A stretch of DNA of 64,000 bases. Source: Ilyomonas sp964249755 (lineage in GTDB: Bacteria; Bacteroidota; Bacteroidia; Chitinophagales; Chitinophagaceae). The DNA lies in NCBI GenBank assembly GCA_964249755.1, contig CAXUDB010000007.1:1-64000 (forward strand), in the 5' to 3' direction. Positions 15,721 to 24,717 of this stretch are shown here, in pieces. The notes under the pieces are model-generated. The model did not search any database. It saw nothing but the letters and a program-made list of their open reading frames with translations, and was not told the DNA's origin. Numbering within the stretch: position 1 is the stretch's first letter; every line of letters starts with the position of its first letter. The translations under genes were made by a program, and so were the position numbers.

Positions 15721-17337
15721 ATGAATATACATTTGAAACATTTATCCCTTCTGTTTCCCGAGACCGCTGCCGTACCCCAGAACATTCATTACCAGTTACC
15801 ACCCCAAGAGCTGGTACGCCAAACGCTGGAGAGAGGAGCGGGGCAACTGAGTGACACTGGTGCGCTTTGTATTTCTACCGGGACGTTCACCGGGCGCTCC
15901 CCTAAGGATAAGTTTATTGTCAGGGACACTATTACCTCCGCCACAGTAGACTGGAACGGGTACAATAAGCCGATAGAGGAGTCCCGTTTTTTAGCCCTGA
16001 AAAACAAAATGCTTCAATACCTGGGCGGTAAGAATGAAGTCTGGGTGCGTGATGTTTATGCCTGCGCCCATCCCGCTTACCATCTGCCCATCCGGATGAT
16101 AACTGAACAACCATCCGCCAGTTTGTTTTGCAGCAACCTGTTTCTGCAGCCGGAAGAGGCAGAGCTCGCTTTGTTCAAACCGGAATGGCAGGTCCTTCAG
16201 GTTCCCCGCTTCGAGGCTGATCCGGAATCAGACGGAACCCGAACCGGGCACTTCGCCATCATTTCCTTCGCCCACAAAACGATATTGATTGGCGGTACGG
16301 CCTATACGGGCGAAATTAAAAAGAGCGTCTTTACCGTCTTAAACTTCCTGTTGCCGCAGCAAGGCATACTCAGTATGCATTGCAGCGTCAACAGGGGAAA
16401 TGAAGAGGGTGACGTGGCAGTCTTCTTCGGGTTGAGCGGCACCGGCAAAACAACGCTGAGTGCCGACCCTCAAAGAAAGCTGGTGGGAGATGACGAGCAT
16501 GGCTGGGCAGGTAATTTTCTTTTTAATTTTGAAGGAGGTTGTTACGCGAAAATTATCCATTTAAGCGGCGAAAAGGAGCCTGCTATCTACAACGCCATAA
16601 GGAAAGGCGCACTGGTAGAAAACGTATTGTTTTACCCTGGAACGAACAGAATCGATTTTTCAGCAGCAGATCTCACAGAGAACACCCGTGTCAGCTATCC
16701 CCTGCACTATATACCCAACAGTGTCATTCCTTCCCTCAGCGGAACTCCCAAGAATATTTTCTTTCTGACCTGTGATGCGTTTGGCGTGTTGCCGCCGCTC
16801 GCCCGCCTCACATCCGAACAGGCGATGTATTACTTTATCAGTGGATACACCGCAAAAGTTGCAGGAACGGAAACAGGCATTACCGAACCCAAAGCTACCT
16901 TCAGTGCCTGCTTCGGCGCTCCTTTTCTTCCGCTTCATCCCGTTACCTATGCGAACCTGCTGGTCAGGAAGATCAGGCAGGATAACATCGCGGTCTGGAT
17001 GGTCAATACCGGCTGGACGGGCGGTGGGTACGGAGTGGGTAAGCGGATTGACCTGAAGCAAAGCCGGGCAATGATCGGTGCTGTTGTCAGCGATGCCATG
17101 CGGTACGTTCATTTTACGAAGGAGCCAGTTTTTGGCTTGTTTATCCCTAACATCTGTCAGGGCGTTGATCAAAACCTGCTGGTTCCCCGTAACACCTGGC
17201 ATAATCCCGCCGCCTATGATGAAGCAGCTCACCGGTTAGCGGTGCTTTTTCAAAAGAACTTTTCTCCTTACTCAGAAAGCGTGGGGGAAGAGGTGAAAAA
17301 AGCGGGTCCGCAATTTAAACAGAAGCAAACCATTTAA
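15721..17337 (+). CDS. pckA: Phosphoenolpyruvate carboxykinase (ATP)
   Basis: This 538-residue enzyme converts oxaloacetate and ATP to phosphoenolpyruvate, CO2 and ADP, the entry step of gluconeogenesis. Visible signatures are FTGRSPKDKFIV (56-67), GGTAYTGEIKKSVFT (191-205), the phosphate-binding loop GLSGTGKTTLSAD (237-249) and GDDEHGW (256-262) for metal binding; WMVNTGWTGGGYGVG lies further on. Length is typical of the ATP-dependent family. The start at 15721 is set by the promoter position. fbp starts six bases after its stop, so the two form an operon. Confidence 0.96.
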   Translation: MNIHLKHLSLLFPETAAVPQNIHYQLPPQELVRQTLERGAGQLSDTGALCISTGTFTGRSPKDKFIVRDTITSATVDWNGYNKPIEESRFLALKNKMLQYLGGKNEVWVRDVYACAHPAYHLPIRMITEQPSASLFCSNLFLQPEEAELALFKPEWQVLQVPRFEADPESDGTRTGHFAIISFAHKTILIGGTAYTGEIKKSVFTVLNFLLPQQGILSMHCSVNRGNEEGDVAVFFGLSGTGKTTLSADPQRKLVGDDEHGWAGNFLFNFEGGCYAKIIHLSGEKEPAIYNAIRKGALVENVLFYPGTNRIDFSAADLTENTRVSYPLHYIPNSVIPSLSGTPKNIFFLTCDAFGVLPPLARLTSEQAMYYFISGYTAKVAGTETGITEPKATFSACFGAPFLPLHPVTYANLLVRKIRQDNIAVWMVNTGWTGGGYGVGKRIDLKQSRAMIGAVVSDAMRYVHFTKEPVFGLFIPNICQGVDQNLLVPRNTWHNPAAYDEAAHRLAVLFQKNFSPYSESVGEEVKKAGPQFKQKQTI

Positions 17338-17343
17338 CCCACA

Positions 17344-18366
17344 ATGAACAAAGAAAGACTAACGCTTACCCAATGGATGGACTCTTCAGTAACATCTTCC
17401 GGCGATGATGAAGTTGCCGCTTTAGTAAAGCAGATCAGTACTGCCGCCAGAGAGATTAGTGCCGCAGTAAGCGGGGCCGTTTTGACGGGTCTGATTGGTG
17501 CTACGGGTTCGGTCAATATCCAGGGAGAAAAAGTGCAGCAACTTGACGCCCTGGCTGATGGTCAGCTGACTAAAATTTTAAGAGACGGAAAACGATGTGC
17601 TGGTGTCGGCAGTGAGGAAAAAGATCACATTTTAGTGTTCGATAATGAAGTGAGCAAGCAGAGCAGGTATGTGGTTCTGTTTGATCCCCTGGATGGAAGC
17701 GACAACATAGATACCAGTCTTCCGGTCGGCACCATCTTCGGCATCTACAACCGGAAAAGCAAGAGGGGAACTGCCTGTGATCTGTCTGATTTTTTGCAGC
17801 CGGGTTCCCGACAGGTAGCCGCTGGGTATTGCCTGTATGGATGTGCCACCATTTTTGTATTCGCCACCCGGGATGGCGTAAACGGATTTACACTTCATCC
17901 GGCTACCGGGGAATTTCAACTGAGTCATCCCGGGCTGAGATGCCCGGAGAACGGCTGTATCTATTCTGTTAACGGCGGGTATCATTACCAGTATAGCGGA
18001 GCCGTGCAGAAATTTATACATTCCTGCCAACAACGCAAGGAGGAAGAGGCGGTTTACACGCAACGCTACGTCGGCAGCATGGTGGCAGACGTGCATCGCA
18101 CATTATTGATGGGCGGTATCTTTATGTATCCTGCCACCCGTCATAAGGCAAACGGGAAACTAAGGTTGCTGTATGAGTGTAATCCGCTCTCCTTCATCAT
18201 GGAAGTGGCAGGCGGAGGGGCAACCAACGGACAACGAAGGATACTTGATATCAAGCCTGCCTCTTTACATGAGGTTACCCCTATTTATCTGGGCAGTTCT
18301 GCTATGATAAGGAAGCTCATGGAAAGTTTGTCAGCTTCTGCCGTCAGGTCCGTTAGCACTTCATAA
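17344..18366 (+). CDS. fbp: Fructose-1,6-bisphosphatase, class I
   Basis: This 340-residue phosphatase hydrolyses fructose 1,6-bisphosphate to fructose 6-phosphate, the last committed step of gluconeogenesis. The class I active site is clear: DPLDGSDNIDTSLPVGTIFGIY (about 114-135) for metal binding, with QRYVGSMVADVHRTLLMGGIFMYP and KLRLLYECNPLSFIMEVAGG for substrate binding. A conserved glutamate precedes (GSEEKDH, about 89-95). It is cotranscribed with pckA (six-base gap), so phosphoenolpyruvate formation and sugar-phosphate release are coupled. The C-terminus is intact; about 180 bases of unassigned sequence follow. Confidence 0.96.
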   Translation: MNKERLTLTQWMDSSVTSSGDDEVAALVKQISTAAREISAAVSGAVLTGLIGATGSVNIQGEKVQQLDALADGQLTKILRDGKRCAGVGSEEKDHILVFDNEVSKQSRYVVLFDPLDGSDNIDTSLPVGTIFGIYNRKSKRGTACDLSDFLQPGSRQVAAGYCLYGCATIFVFATRDGVNGFTLHPATGEFQLSHPGLRCPENGCIYSVNGGYHYQYSGAVQKFIHSCQQRKEEEAVYTQRYVGSMVADVHRTLLMGGIFMYPATRHKANGKLRLLYECNPLSFIMEVAGGGATNGQRRILDIKPASLHEVTPIYLGSSAMIRKLMESLSASAVRSVSTS

Positions 18367-18548
18367 AGAAAGGCAGCGCCAATTTCCTGTTATCGATTCT
18401 ACATTGCCTTATCTTCACCAACTGATTGGAGACCCATCCTTTACATCAATACGACCTAAAATTCCGCGGGCAACATCAACGACAAAATCACCAAAGAGTG
18501 TATTTATGATCTGGGCAGGCTCGTCAACAGCACTGAATCCGGTTTTGA

Positions 18549-18872
18549 ATGCAACCAACGGCAACAGGACACTATATCCCTTTCGTTGGAATGGAATCTC
18601 TTTATGAAGGAATGGGCGCCCGCGCTCAGGTGCTTTCCCATCATGACGGCAGTGGTTTCCTGATCAAAACCACTCTGCAATTTTAGGATGCCTTTTCTTC
18701 TCTTTGGATAACTGATAACGAATTTGACTATTACAACAAAAGAAAGGGATGGCTCGACTCCTCTATCCAGCTCTTATTCAACTTCAATAAAGTTGAGATT
18801 TTGGATAATATTTACCTGATTAAACAGAACGGATGGCAAGTTATTTGTAAATCACCCGTCCCATATTGTTAA
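18549..18872 (+). pseudogene. Degraded coding remnant, family unknown
   Basis: One frame reads sensibly from ATG 18549 through VGMESLYEGMGARAQVLSHHD and FLIKTTLQF, meets a TAG near 18684, and continues in the same frame as NEFDYYNKRKGWLDSSIQLL and DNIYLIKQNGWQVICKSPVP to a TAA at 18870. The composition is protein-like but I recognise no family. The small gene at 18875 follows immediately. A minus-strand frame over 18420-18610 is also open and cannot be excluded. Confidence 0.35.
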
Positions 18873-18874
18873 CC

Positions 18875-19105
18875 ATGACAAAATACGCCACCATTCAGTG
18901 TGTTTACCCTCTCAAGCCAGCCGAACTTCCCATCGAGATTATTGTTGTGGGTAATGAGATCAGTCGCATCATAACCCACGTCGATGATACACCAGTTGAG
19001 TTTCTAAAAAGCGGCGAGGAGGGATTTACCGTTACAGAAACGGGTATCGTGGAGAAGTCTTACCTGCTTTACTTGCAAAGACAAATCAACCGCCTGTTCA
19101 ATTAG
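18875..19105 (+). CDS. Small hypothetical protein
   Basis: I do not recognise this 76-residue protein (MTKYATIQCVYPLKPAELP). It reads as a small beta-rich domain with IEIIVVGNEISRIITHVDD, then EEGFTVTETGIVEKSYLLYLQRQ and a short basic end. There is no signal peptide or membrane segment. It starts three bases after the stop of the degraded frame before it, as if the two once formed an operon. It lies among pseudogenes and may itself be a relic, although its own frame is intact. Confidence 0.4.
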   Translation: MTKYATIQCVYPLKPAELPIEIIVVGNEISRIITHVDDTPVEFLKSGEEGFTVTETGIVEKSYLLYLQRQINRLFN

Positions 19106-19182
19106 ACCGCCCTCATTGGCGTCTTTCTTTTCTATCATCGGCTTAAAGCTGTTTCTCATCAGCGATATGGTTGCATCTCTTC

Positions 19183-19600
19183 CTATATCGTGTTGATGTC
19201 CGGCTTGCCATTGGCAAAGCCCTGGTCCTTCCGGTATTCCCGAAATTTGTAGATAATAGCAGCTAAATCATAAGGGTTATCATTAACGTGGTGCCAGGTG
19301 GCGGAAAAGAGGATACTGGTCATGTCATCGGGATGGGGGATGCCTGATTCATGAAAGAAGGTGAGCAAGGGCGGTTTGCTGGCGGGAAACCATTTGTTGT
19401 TATGATTCTGGTGTCACCACAGGAACAAGTTGTTGCGGATAAACTCAGTCGTGCCATAAAGAGGCTTGCTGTCGTAAACGTCGCCGCCGCTTTGCAAGAC
19501 GGTTTTCAACTATTTTAAACCGCAAAACGCGACCATGGTTTCAACTGCTTCCTCTAATTCTTATAGTTGCCCGAAAAAGAGATTGTTATTTCCTAGGTCC
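19183..19600 (-). pseudogene. DUF6794-like gene remnant
   Basis: On the minus strand one frame reads ELEEAVETMVAFCG, then TAG, LKTVLQSGGDVYDSKPLYGTT, EFIRNNLFLW, TGA, and then the better preserved FFHESGIPHPDDMTSILFSATWH and LAAIIYKFREYRKDQG to the stop at 19183. The order (LEEA helix, FIRNN.LW, GI.HPDDM) resembles what I remember of DUF6794-type proteins in Bacteroidota. At least three in-frame stops show it is dead. Assignment is from memory of the family pattern and moderately uncertain. Confidence 0.5.
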
Positions 19601-19853
19601 GTACTTATTGCCTTGATAAAATTGTCGAATCAACAGGCAGTGTTACCTAATGCGAATCCGGGATAAGTAATCGTATCCTTCACATCCTAAGCAAAGAAAA
19701 AAAATTTTCCTCTAAAAATTATTGTGATACCTTGTAATCGTTTTAAGGGTTTAGAAAGCGACTTTTGTTTTTACTTAGGTCGCTCTTTTTTGTGTTGATG
19801 AATAAGAGCGACCGTATTTCTCAGCATGATTCTCTCCATTTATATTTGACTCT

Positions 19854-20651
19854 GTGGTAGCAGCCGAACAAAAGGAAGTGAGCTATAATGCATCTTCCAT
19901 CATTCGTATTTTCAACAATGCGCTGGTCACTGATGCCACCCGCAAGATCATCCGTGTGAAGGGTGTTTATCAGCCTGGTCGCGGGCAGAATTATAACGGG
20001 TTCTATTACGACCGGTTAAAAGATGAGATGAGCGATGCCTGCATCACACTGATCGTGCCCGCCCTCATCTGACCGGAACTGGAAGGGGAAATGACCATAG
20101 AATGTCATGCCTATCTCACCAGGAAGGTGCAAGTCAACAATGCCAGGATTGAACTGCACGCACGCCGACTGATTTGCTGGCACAGAATGAAAGCCGTTTT
20201 ACGGAAGATGAAATAGAAGGTTTTAAGATTTTGCAGCGCAAAGCCAATAACGGCTACAGCGATGTTGATTCTTTCCTGAAAAGAAAGATCGTCAATGGCG
20301 AACCCATCCGAGTCATTATCCTGTATCGGATTTCAGCGATCATCCATCATGATATCAAGCACCAGCTGGAAGAAGCCATATCGTTTTATGATTTCGATTT
20401 TAAAGTCATCATCCTAACCTCCGAAGCGTCTATAATCAAAGCCTTGGAAGACCATCCCCAAATTGCTGATATACTGGTGGATCTCGCGGGGGGAAGAGAA
20501 CCAGCATATCAGCAACAAGCCTGTCCTTGCGGAAGCTGTACTGCTGCTATCATCGCATTTTGTGACAGCTATCGGGCACCAGCAAATTAGTTCTTTGCTC
20601 CAAATATCAATAGGCCCTAATGCATCAGCAATAGTTAGAAAACTTTTATGA
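19854..20651 (+). pseudogene. Exodeoxyribonuclease VII large-subunit-like (xseA) pseudogene
   Basis: Pieces of an XseA-like protein are readable in order: IIRIFNNALVTDATRKIIRVKG, QNYNGFYYDRLKDEMSDACITL (OB-fold part), a TGA at 20070, MTIECHAYLTRKVQVNNARIEL, a frameshift near 20170, FTEDEIEGFKILQRK and IKHQLEEAISFYDFDF, another frameshift near 20485, then RGEENQHISNKPVLAEAV and SHFVTAIGHQQISSLL. The last segment carries the AIGH signature of the family's catalytic region. At least three lesions make it inactive. The N-terminus appears short. The functional copy, if any, is outside this window. Confidence 0.72.
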
Positions 20652-20689
20652 TACTTAGAGCAGAGACGGACAACTATCCGGACAACCCA

Positions 20690-20737
20690 ATAAATAAAAA
20701 ACCACCTAAACAATTGATATGCAAATGATTAGGTGGT
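20690..20737 (-). terminator. Terminator of tRNA-Arg
   Basis: Arms ACCACCTAA (20701-20709) and TTAGGTGGT (20729-20737) form a perfect 9-bp stem, followed on the minus strand by TTTTTTATTTATT. It lies just downstream of the minus-strand tRNA. Confidence 0.8.
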
Positions 20738-20745
20738 CGAATTAA

Positions 20746-20817
20746 TGGTTTCGTCAGGAATCGAACCTGAATCAAAGGCTTCGGAGACCCTTATACTATC
20801 CATTGTACTACGAAACC
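20746..20817 (-). tRNA. tRNA-Arg (anticodon CCG)
   Basis: The minus strand folds as a cloverleaf: acceptor GGTTTCG/CGAAACC, D stem GTAC/GTAT, anticodon stem AGGGT/GCCTT (with G-T wobbles) around the loop CTCCGAA, T stem TCAGG/CCTGA with loop TTCGATT. The anticodon CCG reads the CGG arginine codon. CCA is not encoded. It stands alone, followed by a strong terminator, and abuts a stretch of pseudogenes, as tRNA genes used for integration often do. Confidence 0.9.
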
Positions 20818-20849
20818 GAGTGCTGCAAATGTAAGCCGCAATTGCGGCT

Positions 20850-21341
20850 TTAAAACAAGAGTTTATCTTTTTCAATCAACACTGTGGCATAAGCCATTAC
20901 GCCTTCTTCCCTGCCTACAAAACCCAATCCTTCGGTAGTAGTGGCTTTGATAGAAACACAATCGGTTTCCACTTTCAGAATGCCGGCGATTATCTGTTGC
21001 ATATCGGTAACATAAGGCTTTATTTTTGGCGCCTGCAGGCACAACATGCAATCCACGTTAACTACCGAGTAATTCTTTTTTTCCAGCAATTGAATCGTGC
21101 GCTGCAACAGGATCTTGCTGTCTATGTTTTTAAACTCAGCCGACGTGTCCGGGAAATGCTGCCCGATATCGCCTAAACAAGCCGCGCCTAATAATCCATC
21201 GCAGATGGCATGAAGCAATACATCGGCATCGCTGTGCCCCAACGCACCTTTCGTATGAGGTATCAGAATGCCACCCAGCCATAAGTCCCGGCCTTCTGTC
21301 AAACGATGAAAATCTATGCCTTGCCCAACCCGTATCTTCAT
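20850..21341 (-). CDS. ispF: 2-C-methyl-D-erythritol 2,4-cyclodiphosphate synthase
   Basis: This 163-residue enzyme of the MEP isoprenoid pathway converts CDP-methylerythritol 2-phosphate to the cyclic diphosphate with loss of CMP. The zinc site is visible (D10 and H12 in GIDFHRL, and the histidine in GHSDADVLLHAICD), as are DIGQHFPDT and the C-terminal KATTTEGLGFVGREEGVMAYA signature. Length is normal. The start lies only eight bases from a terminator hairpin (21350-21386) that separates it from porV, so it probably has its own start of transcription or relies on read-through. Confidence 0.95.
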   Translation of the reverse strand: MKIRVGQGIDFHRLTEGRDLWLGGILIPHTKGALGHSDADVLLHAICDGLLGAACLGDIGQHFPDTSAEFKNIDSKILLQRTIQLLEKKNYSVVNVDCMLCLQAPKIKPYVTDMQQIIAGILKVETDCVSIKATTTEGLGFVGREEGVMAYATVLIEKDKLLF

Positions 21342-21349
21342 AATAAAAA

Positions 21350-21386
21350 ATAGAAAAGCGAAGGTAGTATGCCTTCGCTTTTCTAT
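21350..21386 (-). terminator. Terminator between porV and ispF
   Basis: A perfect 15-bp stem ATAGAAAAGCGAAGG (21350-21364) / CCTTCGCTTTTCTAT (21372-21386) with a 7-base loop is followed on the minus strand by TTTTTATTATG. The last ATG is the ispF start codon. Confidence 0.8.
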
Positions 21387-21411
21387 AGAATGATTTTATG
21401 CTTGCTTGTTC

Positions 21412-22578
21412 TTATTGACCGGAGCCGTTAGTCTCACTGTCAAGGTCAAACAATAAACTAAAGCGAAGTGTATTCGACAATGGGTTGCGGTTTACGCCGC
21501 TGCCTGATGGCACCAGGTAAGAGAAGTTGAACCCGAACACATTGTATTTAATGCCCACACCCACAGTGAAATACTTGCGGTTGCCACCTTCTTTGGTTTC
21601 CCAATAATAACCGGCACGTGCGGCAAACTGGTTGTTGTACCAATACTCGGCACCCAACTGAACCGTATAAACTTTATTGTCGAACGATTTGAACCAGCTT
21701 TCAAACACGCCGGTGCTGCGGTAGTCGGCTAACTTGGCAGAATCTTCTGCAGAAACCCCTCCATTCGGATCAATATCGCCGCTTAGGGTAGGTACTGCCG
21801 GAACCAGCAGGTGGTTTACATCTGCTGCAATGGTAATTTTGTTGTCTTCATCAATCACACCGGTATAAGCTGCGCCGATGCCTAAGTTGGCAGGAATAAA
21901 ATCTTTGGTTTCAGCATTGTTGGTGTAACCGATTTTAGAACCCAAATTGTTAAGCGTAACGCCCCAGGTAAACCCTTGTCCGTCGGTATTTAACCCATTG
22001 CTGTATAAGGAAAGATCGCCTGCCACAGCATTGCCGGCTTTATAAACGGTTCCGTTGCCGCCCACATCGCCTTTGGCTAAGCTGGAGTTGATGTAGCGTA
22101 AGGCTACACCCAGTGACAGCTTATCAGACAGCTTGCGTGTGTAGCCGAAATCAAGTGAGAATTCACGCGGTCTGCCATTGCCGTTGTCCACACCATCTTG
22201 AGTGGTGAACTGGATATCGCCTAAATTAAAATACCGCACACCCACAGCAATTGCCTGATTCTCGTCTATTTTATGATAGCCGGCCAGCGTGGCAAGATAC
22301 ACATCAGAGGCAATGTCTTTCAGCCACGGCGTGTAAGTGACGGATACCTGCGTGTTGCTGGTAGCAAACGGTAATTTGGCAAGATTGGAAAACCCTGAAT
22401 TCGCATCGGGTGAAGTGGCGATGCCGACATCTCCCATGCCGCCGGTTCGGGCATCGGGCGAGATGCGAAGGAAAGGAACAGCAGTCGTAACGATATTAAT
22501 ATTACTCTGTGCATTTACAGTTGCACACATAAAAAAGATGGCAGCACTAACAGCAGTCAGCAGTTTTGTAAGCTTCAT
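21412..22578 (-). CDS. porV: Type IX secretion system outer-membrane protein PorV
   Basis: This 388-residue beta-barrel protein has a signal peptide (about 1-23, ending near VNA/Q) and the PorV/LptO family start TAVPFLRISPDARTGGMGDVG, with SGFSNLAKLPF and later AIAVGVRYFNLGDIQFT and GVGIKYNVFGFNFSYLVPS. In the type IX system PorV is the shuttle that receives secreted cargo at the translocon and delivers it to the PorU attachment complex. PorU, which is often next to PorV, is not in this window. gldJ is divergent 330 bases away. The start fits the signal peptide. Confidence 0.9.
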   Translation of the reverse strand: MKLTKLLTAVSAAIFFMCATVNAQSNINIVTTAVPFLRISPDARTGGMGDVGIATSPDANSGFSNLAKLPFATSNTQVSVTYTPWLKDIASDVYLATLAGYHKIDENQAIAVGVRYFNLGDIQFTTQDGVDNGNGRPREFSLDFGYTRKLSDKLSLGVALRYINSSLAKGDVGGNGTVYKAGNAVAGDLSLYSNGLNTDGQGFTWGVTLNNLGSKIGYTNNAETKDFIPANLGIGAAYTGVIDEDNKITIAADVNHLLVPAVPTLSGDIDPNGGVSAEDSAKLADYRSTGVFESWFKSFDNKVYTVQLGAEYWYNNQFAARAGYYWETKEGGNRKYFTVGVGIKYNVFGFNFSYLVPSGSGVNRNPLSNTLRFSLLFDLDSETNGSGQ

Positions 22579-22908
22579 TCAGTTGTTTTTAAAAAGAAGT
22601 AAACGATAACGGCGGAGAAAAATTATGCTTTACTCAAAAGCAATAATGCTTGTTGCTCCGCTTAGTTGTGTAGATGTTCGACTCGATAGATAAAACTTAG
22701 ATGATAAGAGGTTGGTTTACCAGATGCACAAAGATGTACCTTTTGAATTATACTGCAAACTTTCCTTAAAACGTTTTTATTTTCTTATAAGCAATTTTTA
22801 ATCGGCTAAAGGCTTATAATCCGCAGGAAATTCTATTTTCGCCCGGTCTGACTGCAATAAAAAAACGGGAACGCCGTTTCAATTATCAGGTAAAAAATTC
22901 TTTGATCC
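22579..22908. other. porV-gldJ intergenic region
   Basis: This 330-base gap separates two divergent genes and must hold both promoters. Near 22840 TATTTTCG resembles a TAnnTTTG box (one mismatch) ahead of gldJ. No repeat, small RNA or other gene was recognised. Confidence 0.4.
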
Positions 22909-24447
22909 ATGTTTAAGCAGCTTCGCAATGCTACTTTATTACTGACAGCCATCGGCGCTTTGGCATCCTGCCATAAAAAGCCCGAAAAATCTACCGCTAC
23001 CGGCTGGAATTACAACGATAAGCAACAGGGTGGTTTCTTTGTGGCTAAACCCAAAGATATCAAAACCGGTCCGGGTCTTGTGTTCGTACAGGGCGGCACC
23101 TTCACTATGGGTTCTACCCAGGAAGATGTAATGAGCGACTGGAACAACGTGCCGCGCCGCGTTACCGTCAATTCGTTTTTTATAGATAAAAGCGAAGTGG
23201 CCAACGTACACTACCGCGAGTACATTCACTGGCTCGAAAATGTGTTTCAGGACAACCAGGCGGTAATAGATGGCGCTATGCCCGATACGCTTGCCTGGCG
23301 CAAAGAGCTTGCGTACAACGACGTGTACGTCGAATACTACTTCCGTCATCCATCTTACAATTACTACCCGGTAGTTGGCGTTACCTGGCGGCAGGCACAC
23401 GACTTTTGTATGTGGCGCACCGACCGTGTAAACGAAATTGCATTGATTGACAAAGGCTACCAGAACAAAAACGTTTTAAAGACCGAATTGAATGGCGGCG
23501 GTCAGGATAACTTTAATACTAAGGCTTACCTGATGGGCGCTTACGAAGGTGTACCCGGCAAGCCAAAAAAGAACGAGCTGAAAGATGCCCAGGGTCGTCC
23601 GCGCACCAAGGTAGACTTCTCGGATGGCATTCTGTTCCCCGATTACCGCCTTCCAACAGAAGCTGAATGGGAATATGCAGCCCTTGGCTATGTGGATGCC
23701 AACCCGCAGAAACGCACCAGCGAAAAGAAACGTGGTGAAGAATTAATTGCCAACAAACAGGTATATGCCTGGCAGAATGAAGGTTTTGATAACCTGCGTT
23801 CTGCGCGTCATGGCTCCTGGCAGGGTTCGTTCCTTGCCAACTTCAAGCGAGGTAACGGCGACTACATGGGTACAGCCGGTGGTTTGAACGACCGTTCTGC
23901 CATTCCTGCTAATGTTACTTCTTTTTTTCCGAACGGTTTTGGTTTGTATAATATGAGTGGTAACGTAAACGAATGGGTTGCCGATGTATATCGTCCTACT
24001 ACAGGCCAAGAAGAGGAAGACATGAACCCGTTCCGGGGTAATGTCTTTACCAAAGTAGATAAAAGCGGTGGCGAAGATGCTTCTGCCTGGTTAGACTCGA
24101 TGGGTCGCATCAAGGAAGTACCGGAAGATGATTCTGCGCTGCACAACCGCCGCAATTACAACCGTGCATACGCTGTGAATGCACTGGATGGCGATTCGCT
24201 CAGCGGTGATTTTTACGACTACGGACACACGACGTTAATCAACGACAAATCCCGCGTTTATAAAGGCGGAAGCTGGAATGATATGCCTTACTGGCTTAGC
24301 CCCGGCACACGTCGTTATATGCAGGAAGATCAAAGCAGCAGTGCCATTGGTTTCCGTTGTGCGATGACACACTATGGTGCGCCGGAAGGCACTTCTGCCA
24401 AGCAGAAAACGGGTAACTTCTTCCCGAAGAAAAGACAAAAGAGATAA
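22909..24447 (+). CDS. gldJ: Gliding motility/type IX secretion lipoprotein GldJ
   Basis: This 512-residue lipoprotein has a signal peptide with lipobox ALASC (C21) and a formylglycine-generating-enzyme-like (sulfatase-modifying) fold: GLVFVQGGTFTMGSTQEDVM, WNNVPRRVTVNSFFIDKSEV, PVVGVTWRQAHDFCMWRT, RLPTEAEWEYAALG, GLYNMSGNVNEWVADVY and YKGGSWNDMPYWLSPGTRR. The opening TGWNYNDKQQGGF is typical of GldJ rather than GldK. GldJ is needed for the stability of GldK and for gliding/T9SS. The catalytic cysteines of true FGE enzymes are not obvious. porV lies divergent upstream; a terminator follows at 24470. Confidence 0.88.
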   Translation: MFKQLRNATLLLTAIGALASCHKKPEKSTATGWNYNDKQQGGFFVAKPKDIKTGPGLVFVQGGTFTMGSTQEDVMSDWNNVPRRVTVNSFFIDKSEVANVHYREYIHWLENVFQDNQAVIDGAMPDTLAWRKELAYNDVYVEYYFRHPSYNYYPVVGVTWRQAHDFCMWRTDRVNEIALIDKGYQNKNVLKTELNGGGQDNFNTKAYLMGAYEGVPGKPKKNELKDAQGRPRTKVDFSDGILFPDYRLPTEAEWEYAALGYVDANPQKRTSEKKRGEELIANKQVYAWQNEGFDNLRSARHGSWQGSFLANFKRGNGDYMGTAGGLNDRSAIPANVTSFFPNGFGLYNMSGNVNEWVADVYRPTTGQEEEDMNPFRGNVFTKVDKSGGEDASAWLDSMGRIKEVPEDDSALHNRRNYNRAYAVNALDGDSLSGDFYDYGHTTLINDKSRVYKGGSWNDMPYWLSPGTRRYMQEDQSSSAIGFRCAMTHYGAPEGTSAKQKTGNFFPKKRQKR

Positions 24448-24469
24448 GGAAAAGGTAAATACAAAAAAC

Positions 24470-24502
24470 AAAGCCATCTGTTACATAACAGGTGGCTTTT
24501 TT
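24470..24502 (+). terminator. gldJ terminator
   Basis: AAAGCCATCTGTTA and TAACAGGTGGCTTT pair at 13 of 14 positions, followed by a T run. It lies 23 bases after gldJ. Confidence 0.7.
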
Positions 24503-24717
24503 GATTTGACAGCATACAAATAGGAATGATCTGAGCCGGAGCAGATAAAATTTGGGGATGTTGATAAAGTCAATATAAAAAGTAGAATTACTTCAATTAA
24601 AATTCAATCTTACTTATTCAACATTCGTCATCATCCAAGTATAAATTCTTATTTTATCATCTCTATCCTGCAAATCCCATTCATCCCATCTATCCCAGTT
24701 CAGATTATTTTTGTTCT

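Noticed and set aside
18404..18607. 67-codon forward frame
   Set aside because: It overlaps the degraded frame at 18549-18872 in a different phase, and an open minus-strand frame also exists here; neither resembles a family.
19757..19790. Possible terminator AGCGAC/GTCGCT with T run
   Set aside because: The stem is only six base pairs and no intact gene precedes it.
24706..24713. TATTTTTG as the nadC promoter box
   Set aside because: It would place the start of transcription at the start codon, and no matching -33 element lies 17-23 bases upstream.
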